A program made the position numbers and the translations under genes. 64,000 bases of DNA from the NCBI RefSeq assembly GCF_014203045.1, contig NZ_JACHIF010000003.1:124001-188000 (forward strand). The letters are read 5' to 3'. This stretch comes from Prosthecobacter dejongeii (GTDB lineage: Bacteria; Verrucomicrobiota; Verrucomicrobiia; Verrucomicrobiales; Verrucomicrobiaceae). The notes beneath the pieces are model-generated. The model was not told where the DNA came from, made no database searches, and saw nothing but the letters and a program-made list of their open reading frames with translations. Position 1 is the first letter of the stretch; each line of letters starts with the position of its first letter. This document shows positions 37,646 to 46,296 of the stretch, one piece after another.

Positions 37646-39196
37646 TCAGTTTGTGGTAGCCTTCCAAATGCGCATGGAGTCCTTCTCATTCCGCGTGCCT
37701 GAGTGAGGCGTGGCCGCATACGGGAAGGTGCGGTTGTACACTTGGTCATTGGAGGGAATATTGTCCCCCACCACCGTGATGGTTTCAAAGGTCGGGCCAC
37801 TGGCGACTGCCGTGAGCGCGATGTCCACCACATCATCACCAAACCGGCGACCATTCGGCCAACCGGAAGGAATCATGTTGCCATTGCCATCGGCGATCGT
37901 GTCTCCGCCGATGAAACTTAGGCGGCTGAAGCCTTCATCCCCGGCCACTCTCACCGGTCCCGTCGTGGTATTCACGCGGATCACATCTGGGATGTAAACA
38001 GCCCGCAGGTCTGCCCTTCCTGTCGTGGCAAAGCCCGTGCCGAACACCGTATTGATCAGCACCGCCACCTCAGGATTTTCAGCAAAGCGTGCGAACGTGC
38101 TCTTATCCGTATTTGGCAGCGTGCGGTTGTAGAGGTCTTTGGAACCCAGAGACACCAGCACTTCATTGAACAGCGGATTGCCCAGGCGATTCACCTGCAC
38201 AAAGGCACTGGAGGAAGTCCGGGAAGGATACAAAATGGCCTGCGGACGGCGCACAGAGGCAAAAACTCCCACCCCCGTAGCCGCTGGCTGAAGAGCCCCC
38301 GTGTAGGCAAAGCTCGGGAGTTGAGACAGCGGGATGACGATGCCGTAATGCAGCACGTTAAACCCTTTAAAGCCATCCACCCCATTGCCATCCTGGCCTA
38401 GCCCATCGGCCAGACTCCCCGTGTTATCGAGGATGCGGCTGTCTAAGAGATCAAAAATCCCAGCCGTATCCGCATAGAAGCCATCTTCCCGTGGCCCCGC
38501 GAAAACGGTCACGCCACTGGGCAGGTCATACGTGGTTTCCTGGGTGTAGGAATCCAGCGTTTCACGCGAGGTCGCACCTGAGATGGCGCGGCCTGTTTCC
38601 GCGTCATTGTAAGCGGGGGTGGTGCGTGCGCCCACATTCGGCGGCGGCACCATGAGATTGCGCCCCAGGGTGGTCACACGCTCTCCCACATTGCGAGAGA
38701 TGGTGTAAGTCTGCGTGTAATTTTGCCGCGCATCCCCCACATTCACGATGGGGCCCACCTCCGTGCCACGGCCATAAGACAAGATGGTATCTGGGTTCTT
38801 CAAACTCGGACCTTTCACCGGATTCATGTCCGAGAAACGGAAGTTGTACCGCTGGATCGTCACCCCCGTGACTGGATGGGCGATGTGGATGCAGTAGAGA
38901 GCATCATCGGCAAAACGATCATAAATGACCCCATCTCCAGGCTCGGAAAAAGGCCGCACGCTCACCTCCACCACCAGCACTTTTTCTCCCGAAGGACGCT
39001 GGCGCACGAAGGCATAAACATCCGTGAGATTCACCTGCGGATCTTGCTTGATGAGCGGTGCGTCACTGTGGCTGGAGGCCTGAGCTTGAGGTATCCCCAG
39101 GGTGAGTAAGGAAGTGGCGACGGCTAGGAGCCGTCCTGGGCGTGTCTTCAACCAAGGGCGAAGAAGCCCCTGGGAAGGAGTGGAATGAGTTTTCAT
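37646..39196 (-). CDS. DUF4331 domain secreted protein
   Basis: A 516-residue exported protein (signal to ~40, PQAQASSHSDAP). The start of the mature part, SSHSDAPLIKQDPQVNLTDVY, is the hallmark of DUF4331, an uncharacterised family of secreted beta-rich proteins. The rest reads through the domain without interruption. The function is unknown; no neighbour points to one. Confidence 0.88.
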   Translation of the reverse strand: MKTHSTPSQGLLRPWLKTRPGRLLAVATSLLTLGIPQAQASSHSDAPLIKQDPQVNLTDVYAFVRQRPSGEKVLVVEVSVRPFSEPGDGVIYDRFADDALYCIHIAHPVTGVTIQRYNFRFSDMNPVKGPSLKNPDTILSYGRGTEVGPIVNVGDARQNYTQTYTISRNVGERVTTLGRNLMVPPPNVGARTTPAYNDAETGRAISGATSRETLDSYTQETTYDLPSGVTVFAGPREDGFYADTAGIFDLLDSRILDNTGSLADGLGQDGNGVDGFKGFNVLHYGIVIPLSQLPSFAYTGALQPAATGVGVFASVRRPQAILYPSRTSSSAFVQVNRLGNPLFNEVLVSLGSKDLYNRTLPNTDKSTFARFAENPEVAVLINTVFGTGFATTGRADLRAVYIPDVIRVNTTTGPVRVAGDEGFSRLSFIGGDTIADGNGNMIPSGWPNGRRFGDDVVDIALTAVASGPTFETITVVGDNIPSNDQVYNRTFPYAATPHSGTRNEKDSMRIWKATTN

Positions 39197-39343
39197 GAGA
39201 GTGTCGAGTGTGATGCCTCAGAACCCTTCAGCGGATGCTGTCACAGTTCTGGTTAGGTCCATTTGCGCCCACCCCCCGGCCTTGGATTCAAAAAGAACAT
39301 TTTCTCCACATTCCCCCCGTCTCGGCATTCTCTTCCTGTCGCC

Positions 39344-39374
39344 TTGACATTCCCCAGCGCATCGCCAAGATAAC
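39344..39374 (+). promoter_or_regulatory. Putative promoter of tRNA-Gly
   Basis: A perfect TTGACA at 39344-39349 and a weaker GATAAC at 39369-39374, 19 bases apart, end 19 bases before the tRNA. The spacing is long, but position and -35 quality support it. Confidence 0.5.
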
Positions 39375-39393
39375 CAGACTGCTACTTGAAAAA

Positions 39394-39467
39394 GCGGGCG
39401 TAGTTCAATGGTAGAACACGAGCTTCCCAAGCTTGATACGTGGGTTCGATTCCCATCGCCCGCTCCA
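39394..39467 (+). tRNA. tRNA-Gly (anticodon CCC)
   Basis: The 74 bases fold into a full cloverleaf: acceptor GCGGGCG/CGCCCGC, D-stem GTTC/GAAC, anticodon stem CGAGC/GCTTG with loop TTCCCAA (anticodon CCC), T-stem GTGGG/CCCAT with loop TTCGATT, and encoded CCA. It reads GGG codons. Sequence character changes directly downstream to plasmid-like genes, so its 3' end is a plausible integration site. Confidence 0.97.
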
Positions 39468-39486
39468 CGTTGATAACCAACGTTTT
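39467..39486 (+). terminator. Weak terminator after tRNA-Gly
   Basis: ACGTTG-ATAAC-CAACGT forms a 6-base stem directly after the tRNA, followed by TTT. It may end tRNA transcription. Confidence 0.45.
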
Positions 39487-40304
39487 AAGAGGATGGATAT
39501 GGTGAACTGATAACAAAACTGGTAACACGTTCGGTTTTGTTCGTGTACGTTTAAGGGTGTCTTTCCCGCATCAAAACCGTGATTCAGTGATGGGTTCTGA
39601 AATGGCATCTGGCTCGTAAAAGTTCCAGGAAATTCCCTCTCGGAAACGCTAACCAGAAGTTGTTCATACCACTCTGGCGCTCCTGCGAAGCATCCAGATT
39701 CTCAGGCGGAGCCGTTCTGGGATCACCTTGTAAGCATTCTCGCTGTAGTAGATTCCAAGGAGAAGGTGCGCCACACAAAAAAGCGGCAGATCCGCAATGC
39801 GAGAGTCGTCCCCCGTCACTTTTCACGGTTTCGTTACACGCCTGTGATCATCCTTAAAGAAGCGTATTTCGCCATCGTCTGGTCATGGGCTCACCGGTCA
39901 CGATTGCGAAGAGGTAAAAGAGCATTGCACCCACGTTGGTGATGAGGGGACAAAGAAGGCGGCTGCGGCGATGCCAAATATCACCGCGTAGATCCAGGGA
40001 CATCTGTCGAGAGCATGAAAATCCGCGTGGAAGATCTGAGAGCTCTTTCTATAAAATTCCAATTGTTATTGTGCGCAGCTCAAATGTTAGCAGTATTTTA
40101 TCAAATTTATTAAATTGCGTTCAATTTTTTATGAACTTTGGCGTTGAAAACAATTGATGACACCTCCTTATTTACAGTGTTCCACAAAGAATGGGACTGC
40201 TGCTGGATTCACATTCTAACAGTATAGTGGTAGTTTATGGAGGACACGGTTACATGCGAATGTGCCTTGCCTTCCACAAGCTGCCTTCATTGACATAACC
40301 AACG
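39487..40304. other. Gene-free left part of the mobile element
   Basis: No convincing gene in 818 bases. Frames are short and lack family features. One minus-strand frame running into the tRNA gives the familiar WESNPR artefact. GC content falls towards 40.1 kb (runs of A and T at 40.05-40.15). It probably holds a decayed integrase region or regulatory DNA; I cannot find a recombinase remnant by eye. Confidence 0.5.
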
Positions 40305-40577
40305 ATGTTAGCAACTCACTCTTCACAGAGTATTACCACGCCTTATTACGGTGGGCAGGATGAGTATGTGAGACTTCCAAAAAGTGGACTCCGATTTTGG
40401 GGTCTTTCACGAAGTTGTCTAAACTCTCTAATCTTGCCGAGCTTAACCAACGGAAAGCCATTAGTTAAGTCGATTGTTGTTAAAAAGCCTGGAACCGTTA
40501 AAGGTATCCGCCTTGTTTCAATCGAATCGTTAAGGGCATATTTAAACTCCCTTTGCGATACTCAAGTCGAGCCATGA
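40305..40577 (+). CDS. Small excisionase-like DNA-binding protein
   Basis: A 90-residue protein with the layout YVRLPKSGLRFWGLSRSCLNSL, then KPLVKSIVVKKPGTVKGIRLVSIESLRAYL. Small Verrucomicrobial proteins with this plan look like excisionase/MerR-type winged helices: a recognition helix at GLSRSCLNSL and a two-strand wing around KKPGTVKGIRLV. Next to a tRNA, it could be a recombination directionality factor or a repressor. Identification is by pattern only. Confidence 0.6.
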   Translation: MLATHSSQSITTPYYGGQDEYVRLPKSGLRFWGLSRSCLNSLILPSLTNGKPLVKSIVVKKPGTVKGIRLVSIESLRAYLNSLCDTQVEP

Positions 40578-40646
40578 TTAATTCATTATTAACAAGCGTA
40601 ATTATTACAACAGAAGCAACTTATTTGTTTAAGAGCCTCAGAAAAC

Positions 40647-41351
40647 TTGTCAAAAATGCAATCAAATCATAAAAGTGAATCAGAAGTCAAAGTCGAAATC
40701 GATGAAGAGAAAAAAGCTCAATTAGCTGCCCTTCAACAAGACGTCGAGCGCGTCACCAAAACTCGGCAATCAGGTAGAGCCCTGCGTGAAATTCACGAGC
40801 GTGAGCTCTACAAGGTCTTGTATGAGAGTTGGTATGCCTACTGTGACAATGTCCTAGACATCACTCCACAGAGGGCTCATCAATTGATGCAGGCTGCAAA
40901 TCGAGCTGACTATCTCGTAAAAGAATGCGGCTTTGATGACGCTGTTGTTCCTGAAACGGAACGTGCGTTACGGTTGTTAGTTGCGCTTCCCAAAGACCAA
41001 GCTGCAAAAGCCTTAAAAGCTGCGGTGCAAAAAACTGGTGGCAATCGCCCTACCTTTAGTGCTCTTGCAGCAGCGATTAATGAAATCACAGGCCAAAAGC
41101 CAGTTGATAAAGGAGCAAAAAAGAAAATTAAAGTAATTGAAGCTGCTGATCAGATGTTTGCTGTTCTGGATGAGGCTCCTGCTGAGGAATACTCATTAGG
41201 AAGTCTAAAAAAGCTCAAAAAACTGGCTCGAACACTAACTTCGAAAATCAGTGCATTGGAAAACTGTGAAGAAGAAGATGAGATGCGAGTCATCGTTACT
41301 CATGGAACATATGAGAACAACCCAGTAACAGAAAATTCGGCTGAGGTATAA
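40647..41351 (+). CDS. Plasmid/phage-type helical protein
   Basis: A 234-residue acidic, helical, cytoplasmic protein. Residues ~42-85 (REIHERELYKVLYESWYAYCDNVLDITPQRAHQLMQAA) match a module common in phage and plasmid proteins, in which a short Tyr/Trp-rich helix precedes a helix-turn-helix. The remainder is Lys/Ala-rich, with PKDQAAKALKAAVQKTGG resembling ParB-associated helices. The function is unknown; it is probably DNA-associated maintenance. A strong terminator follows. Confidence 0.65.
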   Translation: MSKMQSNHKSESEVKVEIDEEKKAQLAALQQDVERVTKTRQSGRALREIHERELYKVLYESWYAYCDNVLDITPQRAHQLMQAANRADYLVKECGFDDAVVPETERALRLLVALPKDQAAKALKAAVQKTGGNRPTFSALAAAINEITGQKPVDKGAKKKIKVIEAADQMFAVLDEAPAEEYSLGSLKKLKKLARTLTSKISALENCEEEDEMRVIVTHGTYENNPVTENSAEV

Positions 41352-41391
41352 ATCCATCTAAGGTTCTCATATTTCTGTGGCCTATATTCAA

Positions 41392-41430
41392 GAGCCCGGT
41401 GCCGCAAGGTGCCGGGCTCAATTTGTTTTT
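41392..41430 (+). terminator. Intrinsic terminator
   Basis: GAGCCCGG (41392-41399) pairs with CCGGGCTC (41412-41419), followed by a T-rich run ending at 41430. It closes the preceding 234-residue protein gene. Confidence 0.85.
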
Positions 41431-41436
41431 GCACAT

Positions 41437-41452
41437 ATCAACCATGGTTGAT
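41437..41452. repeat. 16-bp perfect palindrome ATCAACCATGGTTGAT
   Basis: A perfect 16-base palindrome directly after the terminator and before an AT-rich patch. The same 16 bases form the core of a 28-base palindrome at 52847-52874, the other end of this module. A 13-base match also occurs inside the nuclease gene at 47942-47954. The twofold symmetry suits a protein binding site such as an operator, origin or recombination site. Confidence 0.8.
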
Positions 41453-41461
41453 CCTTGAATT

Positions 41462-41516
41462 TTCTCAAAAATAATAAAATACCCTAATATTACATTGACT
41501 TTATCAAATTTGAGAA
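41462..41516. other. AT-rich candidate replication origin
   Basis: A strongly AT-rich 55-base segment bounded by an 8-base inverted repeat, TTCTCAAA (41462-41469) and TTTGAGAA (41509-41516). It lies between the palindrome and the winged-helix protein gene. The layout resembles a DNA-unwinding element next to an initiator site. TTGACT at 41495-41500 could alternatively be a promoter -35 for the next gene. No iterons were seen, so the origin role is tentative. Confidence 0.4.
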
Positions 41517-41648
41517 TTAATGTTTATCTCTGGAAAGGCTTAAAGTCCGGCGTGTTCCGGTCTGCAAAGTATATGGATTGCCTACTGGAAATAAGCCATT
41601 GAAAATCAATGGTCTATCCTGTGGTAACTTACTTTCGGTAGAATTATT

Positions 41649-43382
41649 ATGGCAATAATCAAACCCCCAATTGTTAGAGAAAAGAGTGAAGGAGCGCAGA
41701 GTAGGTCGTCAACAAAGGTAGAAGCGGAATTTTTAAGGAATTCTACCTTAAGTGGTCTGGATGGAGTCCAGCTAGAGATTATCTCCCCCATGACGATAGC
41801 TGTGGCTAAGATGGTGGAGGGGGGCACCTGTCAGAGCGAGGGAGTTCCCAATACCGACACACCTAGCCTTTTGCATTTCTACCACCCAGAAATCGCCAAG
41901 GAGCTCAATCCCAAGCAGCCTGACGTCACTGCAGCATTGATTCTCTACAACCTGTCGTTGTGGCAGAGGAACAGATACAAGCAGACGCTAATCTTGGGGA
42001 GGCGCTACTGCTTTCGTAGCCTGTCGCAATTGCAGCACGATCATCCTTATTTCACACAAGCAGCCATTCATAAGGCCCTCCAGAGGCTTGAGAAGAAGCT
42101 TGGCAACGACTTTTTAGTGCGCAGGGACAAATCAAAACTTTGGTTTTCAATCGGTGATTCGATAGCGGAGCAACTCAAGGCCTCGTCAGGTGGAAAGTTA
42201 GGAAAATTGGGGAAAGGCACACATCTTCATAGTTTTTCTGTCTCAGATGCAATGGCAACAGAATGTGTCCGTTCAGCCGTTTTGCTCGGAAATCTGAAAT
42301 ATGCGCTTGCCCACTTCACTGATCCTCTAAGGGATGCGCAGGGAGTCCCCTATGCCGAACTGAGTGCAACAAAACTGAGCCCAATTCTTGGTTTCTCCGA
42401 AGACACCATTTCCAGGTGCTTGAAGGCGATGTGTGCGCAAAACATCATTGCGAAGCACCCTGCAAGGCCGTGCTTTCACACACTGAAAAGTGCAGGTTTG
42501 TTGGTCGATATCCAAACCGCAGAAGTCCAAACGGGACCCGCAGAAGTACACAGCCAACCCGCAGATGTACACAGCGCCGAGGCTTCGATGCTTCTGGAAC
42601 CCCCGCAAAATCAAGGGTTCCAGCGTGTTGATGAAACGACATATATAAATGAATATATTAATTCAGATATCAAGGGTCATTACCGAGTCGCTATGACTTC
42701 GTCAAACGACTCGGAGGACCGTCCTTTAACTGGCCTTCGCTTTCTTGGAGATCGAGCAAAAGAGGTGATTAAAACCTTGCGTTCATCATCCCTCAAAAAT
42801 GACCAGGTTTACGCCCCGCGTTTACCTTCTCATGTGTGTGGTCAGCAGCCCGAGTTGCCATATGATGAGGTGCTTGCTTGCACATCTGCTTATGAAGACT
42901 TGCCATATGACCTTGTGACTGAAGACATGCTGACAGATTCACAGTGGATTGATGAGCAAATCCAAGAGGTGCTGGATGCATGGGCCAGGCAGGAATTTTC
43001 GGTGGATGAGCGGGATCAAAAAGGGCTTCGTCAATTGTTTCATGACAACCCACAGCTCACAGCGGAATCACTTTTGGAGTTGCTTTCATTTTGTCAGCCT
43101 GACCCTCTTTTCTATAGGGAATGGAAATTGAAGCGGGGAAAATACGACCCCCAGTTTTTCCTCAAACAGGCAAAAACACCCAAATTGATGTTGCGGTATT
43201 TGCCCAAGATCATCACTCAAGTTTACAAGCGATGTGAAAATATCGAAGGCAGATGGCAGTATGAAGGTGATGTAGAGGCACCTTTTGATCAGCTCAATTT
43301 TGACTACCTGGGTGGCGAAAAAGTGAGTGCTATATGCTCATTCCGGCACCCAGACAAAATCGATGTGGAGTACGTCGAATAG
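41649..43382 (+). CDS. Winged-helix replication-type protein (function unproven)
   Basis: A 577-residue protein I cannot assign to a named family. Two helix-turn-helix-like segments stand out: LSQLQHDHPYFTQAAIHKAL followed by a basic wing (~120-165), and LSPILGFSEDTISRCLKAM (~240-262). That order (helix, recognition helix, wing, twice) resembles plasmid initiators and DnaD-like primosome proteins. The C-terminal third is helical and acidic. Its site beside an AT-rich patch in an element that encodes a clamp and ligase supports a replication role, but this is inference. No ribosome site is visible. Confidence 0.6.
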   Translation: MAIIKPPIVREKSEGAQSRSSTKVEAEFLRNSTLSGLDGVQLEIISPMTIAVAKMVEGGTCQSEGVPNTDTPSLLHFYHPEIAKELNPKQPDVTAALILYNLSLWQRNRYKQTLILGRRYCFRSLSQLQHDHPYFTQAAIHKALQRLEKKLGNDFLVRRDKSKLWFSIGDSIAEQLKASSGGKLGKLGKGTHLHSFSVSDAMATECVRSAVLLGNLKYALAHFTDPLRDAQGVPYAELSATKLSPILGFSEDTISRCLKAMCAQNIIAKHPARPCFHTLKSAGLLVDIQTAEVQTGPAEVHSQPADVHSAEASMLLEPPQNQGFQRVDETTYINEYINSDIKGHYRVAMTSSNDSEDRPLTGLRFLGDRAKEVIKTLRSSSLKNDQVYAPRLPSHVCGQQPELPYDEVLACTSAYEDLPYDLVTEDMLTDSQWIDEQIQEVLDAWARQEFSVDERDQKGLRQLFHDNPQLTAESLLELLSFCQPDPLFYREWKLKRGKYDPQFFLKQAKTPKLMLRYLPKIITQVYKRCENIEGRWQYEGDVEAPFDQLNFDYLGGEKVSAICSFRHPDKIDVEYVE

Positions 43383-43759
43383 TAGGAGAAGGGGGCTTAC
43401 AAACAAACGGGAGGCTGCATCTCCCAAAAAACACGATTTGAAGGGCTTGGGACGTCTTCCGCTATGGAGACACTCCCGCCTCATTCAAACGCCTCACAAA
43501 ATTCGTGAGAGCAAAGCAGATGCATTCCTGTGGATTTGATCATTACCGCTCCCTGCGCATAGATCACTAAATGTGGTACGATCCATTTGGTTAGGATAGA
43601 TCCGTATTGATTAACGCCACTGAGCCAAGATGGTCATCACCGAAATGGTCGCCGGAATCAGAAATAATTCGGTGAAATAATCCATCATCATCATCAAGGA
43701 TTTACGGCCAGAACATCCTGGGTTGTGATGACGTTGCGCTTTACAGCGTTACAGAACCA
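43383..43759. other. Intergenic spacer before the structured RNA
   Basis: I see no gene. The sequence is unique, with one short inverted repeat (TCACCG / CGGTGA, near 43637 and 43671). It leads into the structured RNA at 43760. Confidence 0.5.
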
Positions 43760-43965
43760 TGTACCGTTTGAACAGCTCGTGGAGACATGAGCCGGGGCGT
43801 GAGAACCCCACTCGAAGCGGCAGACGTGTGCCGCAAACACGTCGCCTGACGACCATGAAAATGGCCGGGAGGCGACGGCGTATGTCCAGAGCCCTACGGC
43901 TTAAAGGCCGTTGCGGTCATCTTCGGGTGGCTTCTCAACTCTCCGGTCACCTGTGTCCGTGTTCT
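43760..43965 (+). ncRNA. Structured RNA, HEARO/omega-RNA-like, without IscB
   Basis: At least six consecutive stable hairpins lie on the + strand: GCTCGTG-GAGA-CATGAGC (43775-43792); GGGGC-GTGA-G..CCCC (43794-43809); a 10-pair stem, GGC plus GACGTGT, at 43819-43846 with one bulge; CCAT-GAAA-ATGG (43853-43864); ACGGC/GCCGT (43896-43911); GTCATC-TTCG-GGTGGC (43916-43931). CCGG-GAG (from 43865) can pair with CTC-T-CCGG (~43938-43946). GNRA and UUCG loops appear only on this strand, which fixes orientation. The ATGTCCAG segment (43882-43889) and overall plan resemble HEARO (omega) RNAs, guide scaffolds of IscB nucleases. No RuvC/HNH gene follows; the next gene encodes an FHA protein. Confidence 0.65.
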
Positions 43966-44011
43966 GTGAATTCAGAGCATCGTTGTTGGCGAGCTTTATT
44001 CCGAAGCTGCC

Positions 44012-45802
44012 ATGAACAACCCGCCTCCTTTCGAGAAAAATCACACTGATCCTGCTCACTTACTGGTGGGGGACAAGCGCATTCACCTGACTGGTACAAC
44101 TTTGTTAGTGGGCCGTCATACGACGAATGATTTGGTGTTGGAACATGAGTCAATTTCCAGCCATCACGCAGTCATCAAAGCCAACGAGGACGGTTTTGTA
44201 CTGGTGGACATGGACTCCACGAACGGGACGTTTCTAAACGGGGAAAAGGTGACTGAGGTTCAGTTGACGGACAATGACCAAATCATGTTCGGTTCAGTGG
44301 AGACCTTCTTTATCCAGCCTCAGATGAGCTCATCCGCGTTCTCCCTGGAGATGGTTGCACCAAATCATCCGATTCCTGCCGACAAGGCCATGCCCTTACC
44401 ATTTTCTTGGTGGCCACGGAACCGTCTCATCTCATTTCTTGCCGCAGTTTTCTTTGGAGTTTTGATTATTTTTAATGTGGCGATGAACCCCTTCGCAGCG
44501 GTTTTTTTCGTGCTCTTTTTTTATGTGCCGATGACGGGTGTCCGCTATTTCAAGTATTGGTTCCAAACACCTCGGACCGCGAAACATTTTGTGAATGCAA
44601 AACCTGCTGGTCCACGACCATTCTGGTGGCATCCAGCCTTTATAGGGTCGGCTTTCGCTGCGCTTGTGGTGTTGTTAACGGTAATGAGCGCAGCATCGCA
44701 TACCAAAGATGAGATGGCTGTGGCCAGTCAATATCGACAAGCTAATCAGGCTGCTTTGGAGGAACACACAAGCTTTGGCAGTCATGCCGAGTATGCGATT
44801 GCGACCGCTGCGAATGTGTATGCCGGCGATGTGATCACACCGTTAGTGCAGGGGATAGATCATTATTCGACCACCCAGGAACTCCAGACCCGAATTAAAG
44901 CCGCTGAGGCGTATGAACAGGACTTGGCTTCCACCCGTCAAAATGACGGTGGGGTAATCTTCATCGCAGTGATGGTGCTCTTGGTCGTAGGTGGAGTCAT
45001 CTTTTGGAAGATTTATGCATGGATCAAAAAGGAATGGAGCACAGTGACGTTGATGGTGATGTTTGCATTCCCAGCCTCGTCATTTGCAGAAACTCCCCCT
45101 GCTGGTCTTGCCCTTGATAATGGATGGGCCAGCCCGATGCATGGAGGCATTGCAGCGATGAAAGAGTTGGGTTCCCTGCTGTCGCCTTTTGCTCGTCCCT
45201 CTCCCAATGTTGCTCCGGCTCCTGAAATTGAAATTTATCAAGGAGTCACCTACCTGATGCCTTATGCAGAGGCGAAACAGAAGCTGCGACTGACACAGAA
45301 CATTGTTCCAAAAAACAAGGTCATCACAGCAGGTTTCCCCAAGGACTCGCTCTTTCACTATGCCTTCGATGGGATCTTCGATGGTGGCTTCAACAAGCTC
45401 TACATCGTCACTGACAAGGCAGACCAAGTGGTGGCCGTGCAACTGGTCTGTGAATCTCCACGGAGAGACATGCTCAGGGACATTTACACAGCGCCTGATT
45501 GGAGCATGTATAACTTCATCAACAACCGGCGCAAAGCGACAACGCGGTTGTGGGTGGACCATCAAACTCACTTTTTGCGCACAGGTAGCTGGAGGGAATA
45601 CCGCAAGGCCAGCGGCTATGCCCATCCAGAGGGCAAGGAAACCGTGATTCGCATTGATAGCGCCCTTATGGATCCAGATTCGCTTAAGGGCTCGAACTAC
45701 CGTGGCCAGGAGTGGAAGCTGCTGGAGGTGTCCCAGCTCTACCTGCCTAAGCCGCTTATGGAACTGATGATGCACTACATCGGCACGACCGGTCAGCGTT
45801 AA
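44012..45802 (+). CDS. FHA domain membrane protein
   Basis: A 596-residue protein. The N-terminal FHA domain (~20-102) has all phosphopeptide-binding landmarks: LLVGRHTTND, SSHHAVI and DSTNGTFLNG. It would recognise phosphothreonine. Membrane helices follow (two at ~130-172, one at ~208-228, one at ~314-333, one at ~343-358), then a ~240-residue soluble C-terminal domain I do not recognise (start LALDNGWASPMHGG; includes KAGFPKDSLFHYAFDG-like and KTTRLWVDHQTHF-like stretches). It could link Ser/Thr phosphorylation to the element's membrane functions, but no kinase is nearby. Start at 44012, 47 bases after the structured RNA. Confidence 0.8.
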   Translation: MNNPPPFEKNHTDPAHLLVGDKRIHLTGTTLLVGRHTTNDLVLEHESISSHHAVIKANEDGFVLVDMDSTNGTFLNGEKVTEVQLTDNDQIMFGSVETFFIQPQMSSSAFSLEMVAPNHPIPADKAMPLPFSWWPRNRLISFLAAVFFGVLIIFNVAMNPFAAVFFVLFFYVPMTGVRYFKYWFQTPRTAKHFVNAKPAGPRPFWWHPAFIGSAFAALVVLLTVMSAASHTKDEMAVASQYRQANQAALEEHTSFGSHAEYAIATAANVYAGDVITPLVQGIDHYSTTQELQTRIKAAEAYEQDLASTRQNDGGVIFIAVMVLLVVGGVIFWKIYAWIKKEWSTVTLMVMFAFPASSFAETPPAGLALDNGWASPMHGGIAAMKELGSLLSPFARPSPNVAPAPEIEIYQGVTYLMPYAEAKQKLRLTQNIVPKNKVITAGFPKDSLFHYAFDGIFDGGFNKLYIVTDKADQVVAVQLVCESPRRDMLRDIYTAPDWSMYNFINNRRKATTRLWVDHQTHFLRTGSWREYRKASGYAHPEGKETVIRIDSALMDPDSLKGSNYRGQEWKLLEVSQLYLPKPLMELMMHYIGTTGQR

Positions 45803-45990
45803 TGCTCGTCAGCACACCTGCACTTAAGTCTTCGACTTTCGTCTATTATGGGATGTGGTACAAAAATTGCCGTGATGAGATTTGGATCGTCCGGATTACA
45901 TGGGCTCTGTGGGGTCCCTGCACAGGCAGCAAGACGGTCAACCTTGCCCAGACATCGGGGACAAGTGACAAACGCATAATCTGGGCCTAG
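45802..45990 (+). CDS. Possible small protein coupled to the FHA gene
   Basis: A 62-residue frame whose ATG overlaps the FHA stop (TAATG), a junction that permits translational coupling. The sequence (for example FVYYGMWYKNCRDEIWIVRIT) shows no family features. In the same frame, past the TAG, coding-like hydrophobic sequence continues, so this may be the first part of a broken gene. Low support. Confidence 0.25.
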   Translation: MLVSTPALKSSTFVYYGMWYKNCRDEIWIVRITWALWGPCTGSKTVNLAQTSGTSDKRIIWA

Positions 45991-46038
45991 CTAGCAATTG
46001 CTGTCGGCATCCCAACCTTCAACATCTTTTGCATCTTC

Positions 46039-46170
46039 ATGAAGACCGTTATGGAAGGTCTCTTGAATATTGTTGGAGTATGCATGGGCAGGATGTTCGC
46101 TAAAATTGAAGCTTGGAATAACTCACTCAGGGCCAAGCTTGAAAGCATTCGCGACAAACTTGAATACTAG
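46039..46170 (+). CDS. Possible 43-residue small protein or gene fragment
   Basis: ATG 46039 to TAG 46170 encodes 43 residues: a short hydrophobic N-terminus (LLNIVGVCMGRMF) and an amphipathic tail (NNSLRAKLESIRDKLEY). The frame is the continuation of the 62-residue frame ending at 45990, separated by one stop and a hydrophobic run. Together they could be a decayed ~120-residue membrane protein. Confidence 0.25.
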   Translation: MKTVMEGLLNIVGVCMGRMFAKIEAWNNSLRAKLESIRDKLEY

Positions 46171-46193
46171 TAAGAAATAATCCTACTTAAAAT

Positions 46194-46221
46194 TTGACAA
46201 TATAGGATTATGTATTATGTT
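46194..46221 (+). promoter_or_regulatory. Putative promoter
   Basis: TTGACA at 46194-46199 and TATGTT at 46216-46221 with a 16-base spacer, in AT-rich DNA 76 bases ahead of the next gene. Confidence 0.5.
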
Positions 46222-46296
46222 GTGGCTGTCGAACCAATTGACAGCCCACTCAAATTCGTGCGCCGATAAATCCTCAATAGGTCGATAAATTAAAAT

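Noticed and set aside
39405..39608. Minus-strand frame ending in WESNPR-type sequence
   Set aside because: Known artefact of translating the antisense of a tRNA gene.
43630..43690. Possible insertion-sequence end remnant (TCACCG / CGGTGA inverted repeat)
   Set aside because: Too short, no transposase, no target-site duplication visible.
43759..44049. A 96-residue frame across the structured RNA
   Set aside because: Basic, featureless and overlapping a strongly structured RNA and the FHA gene start.
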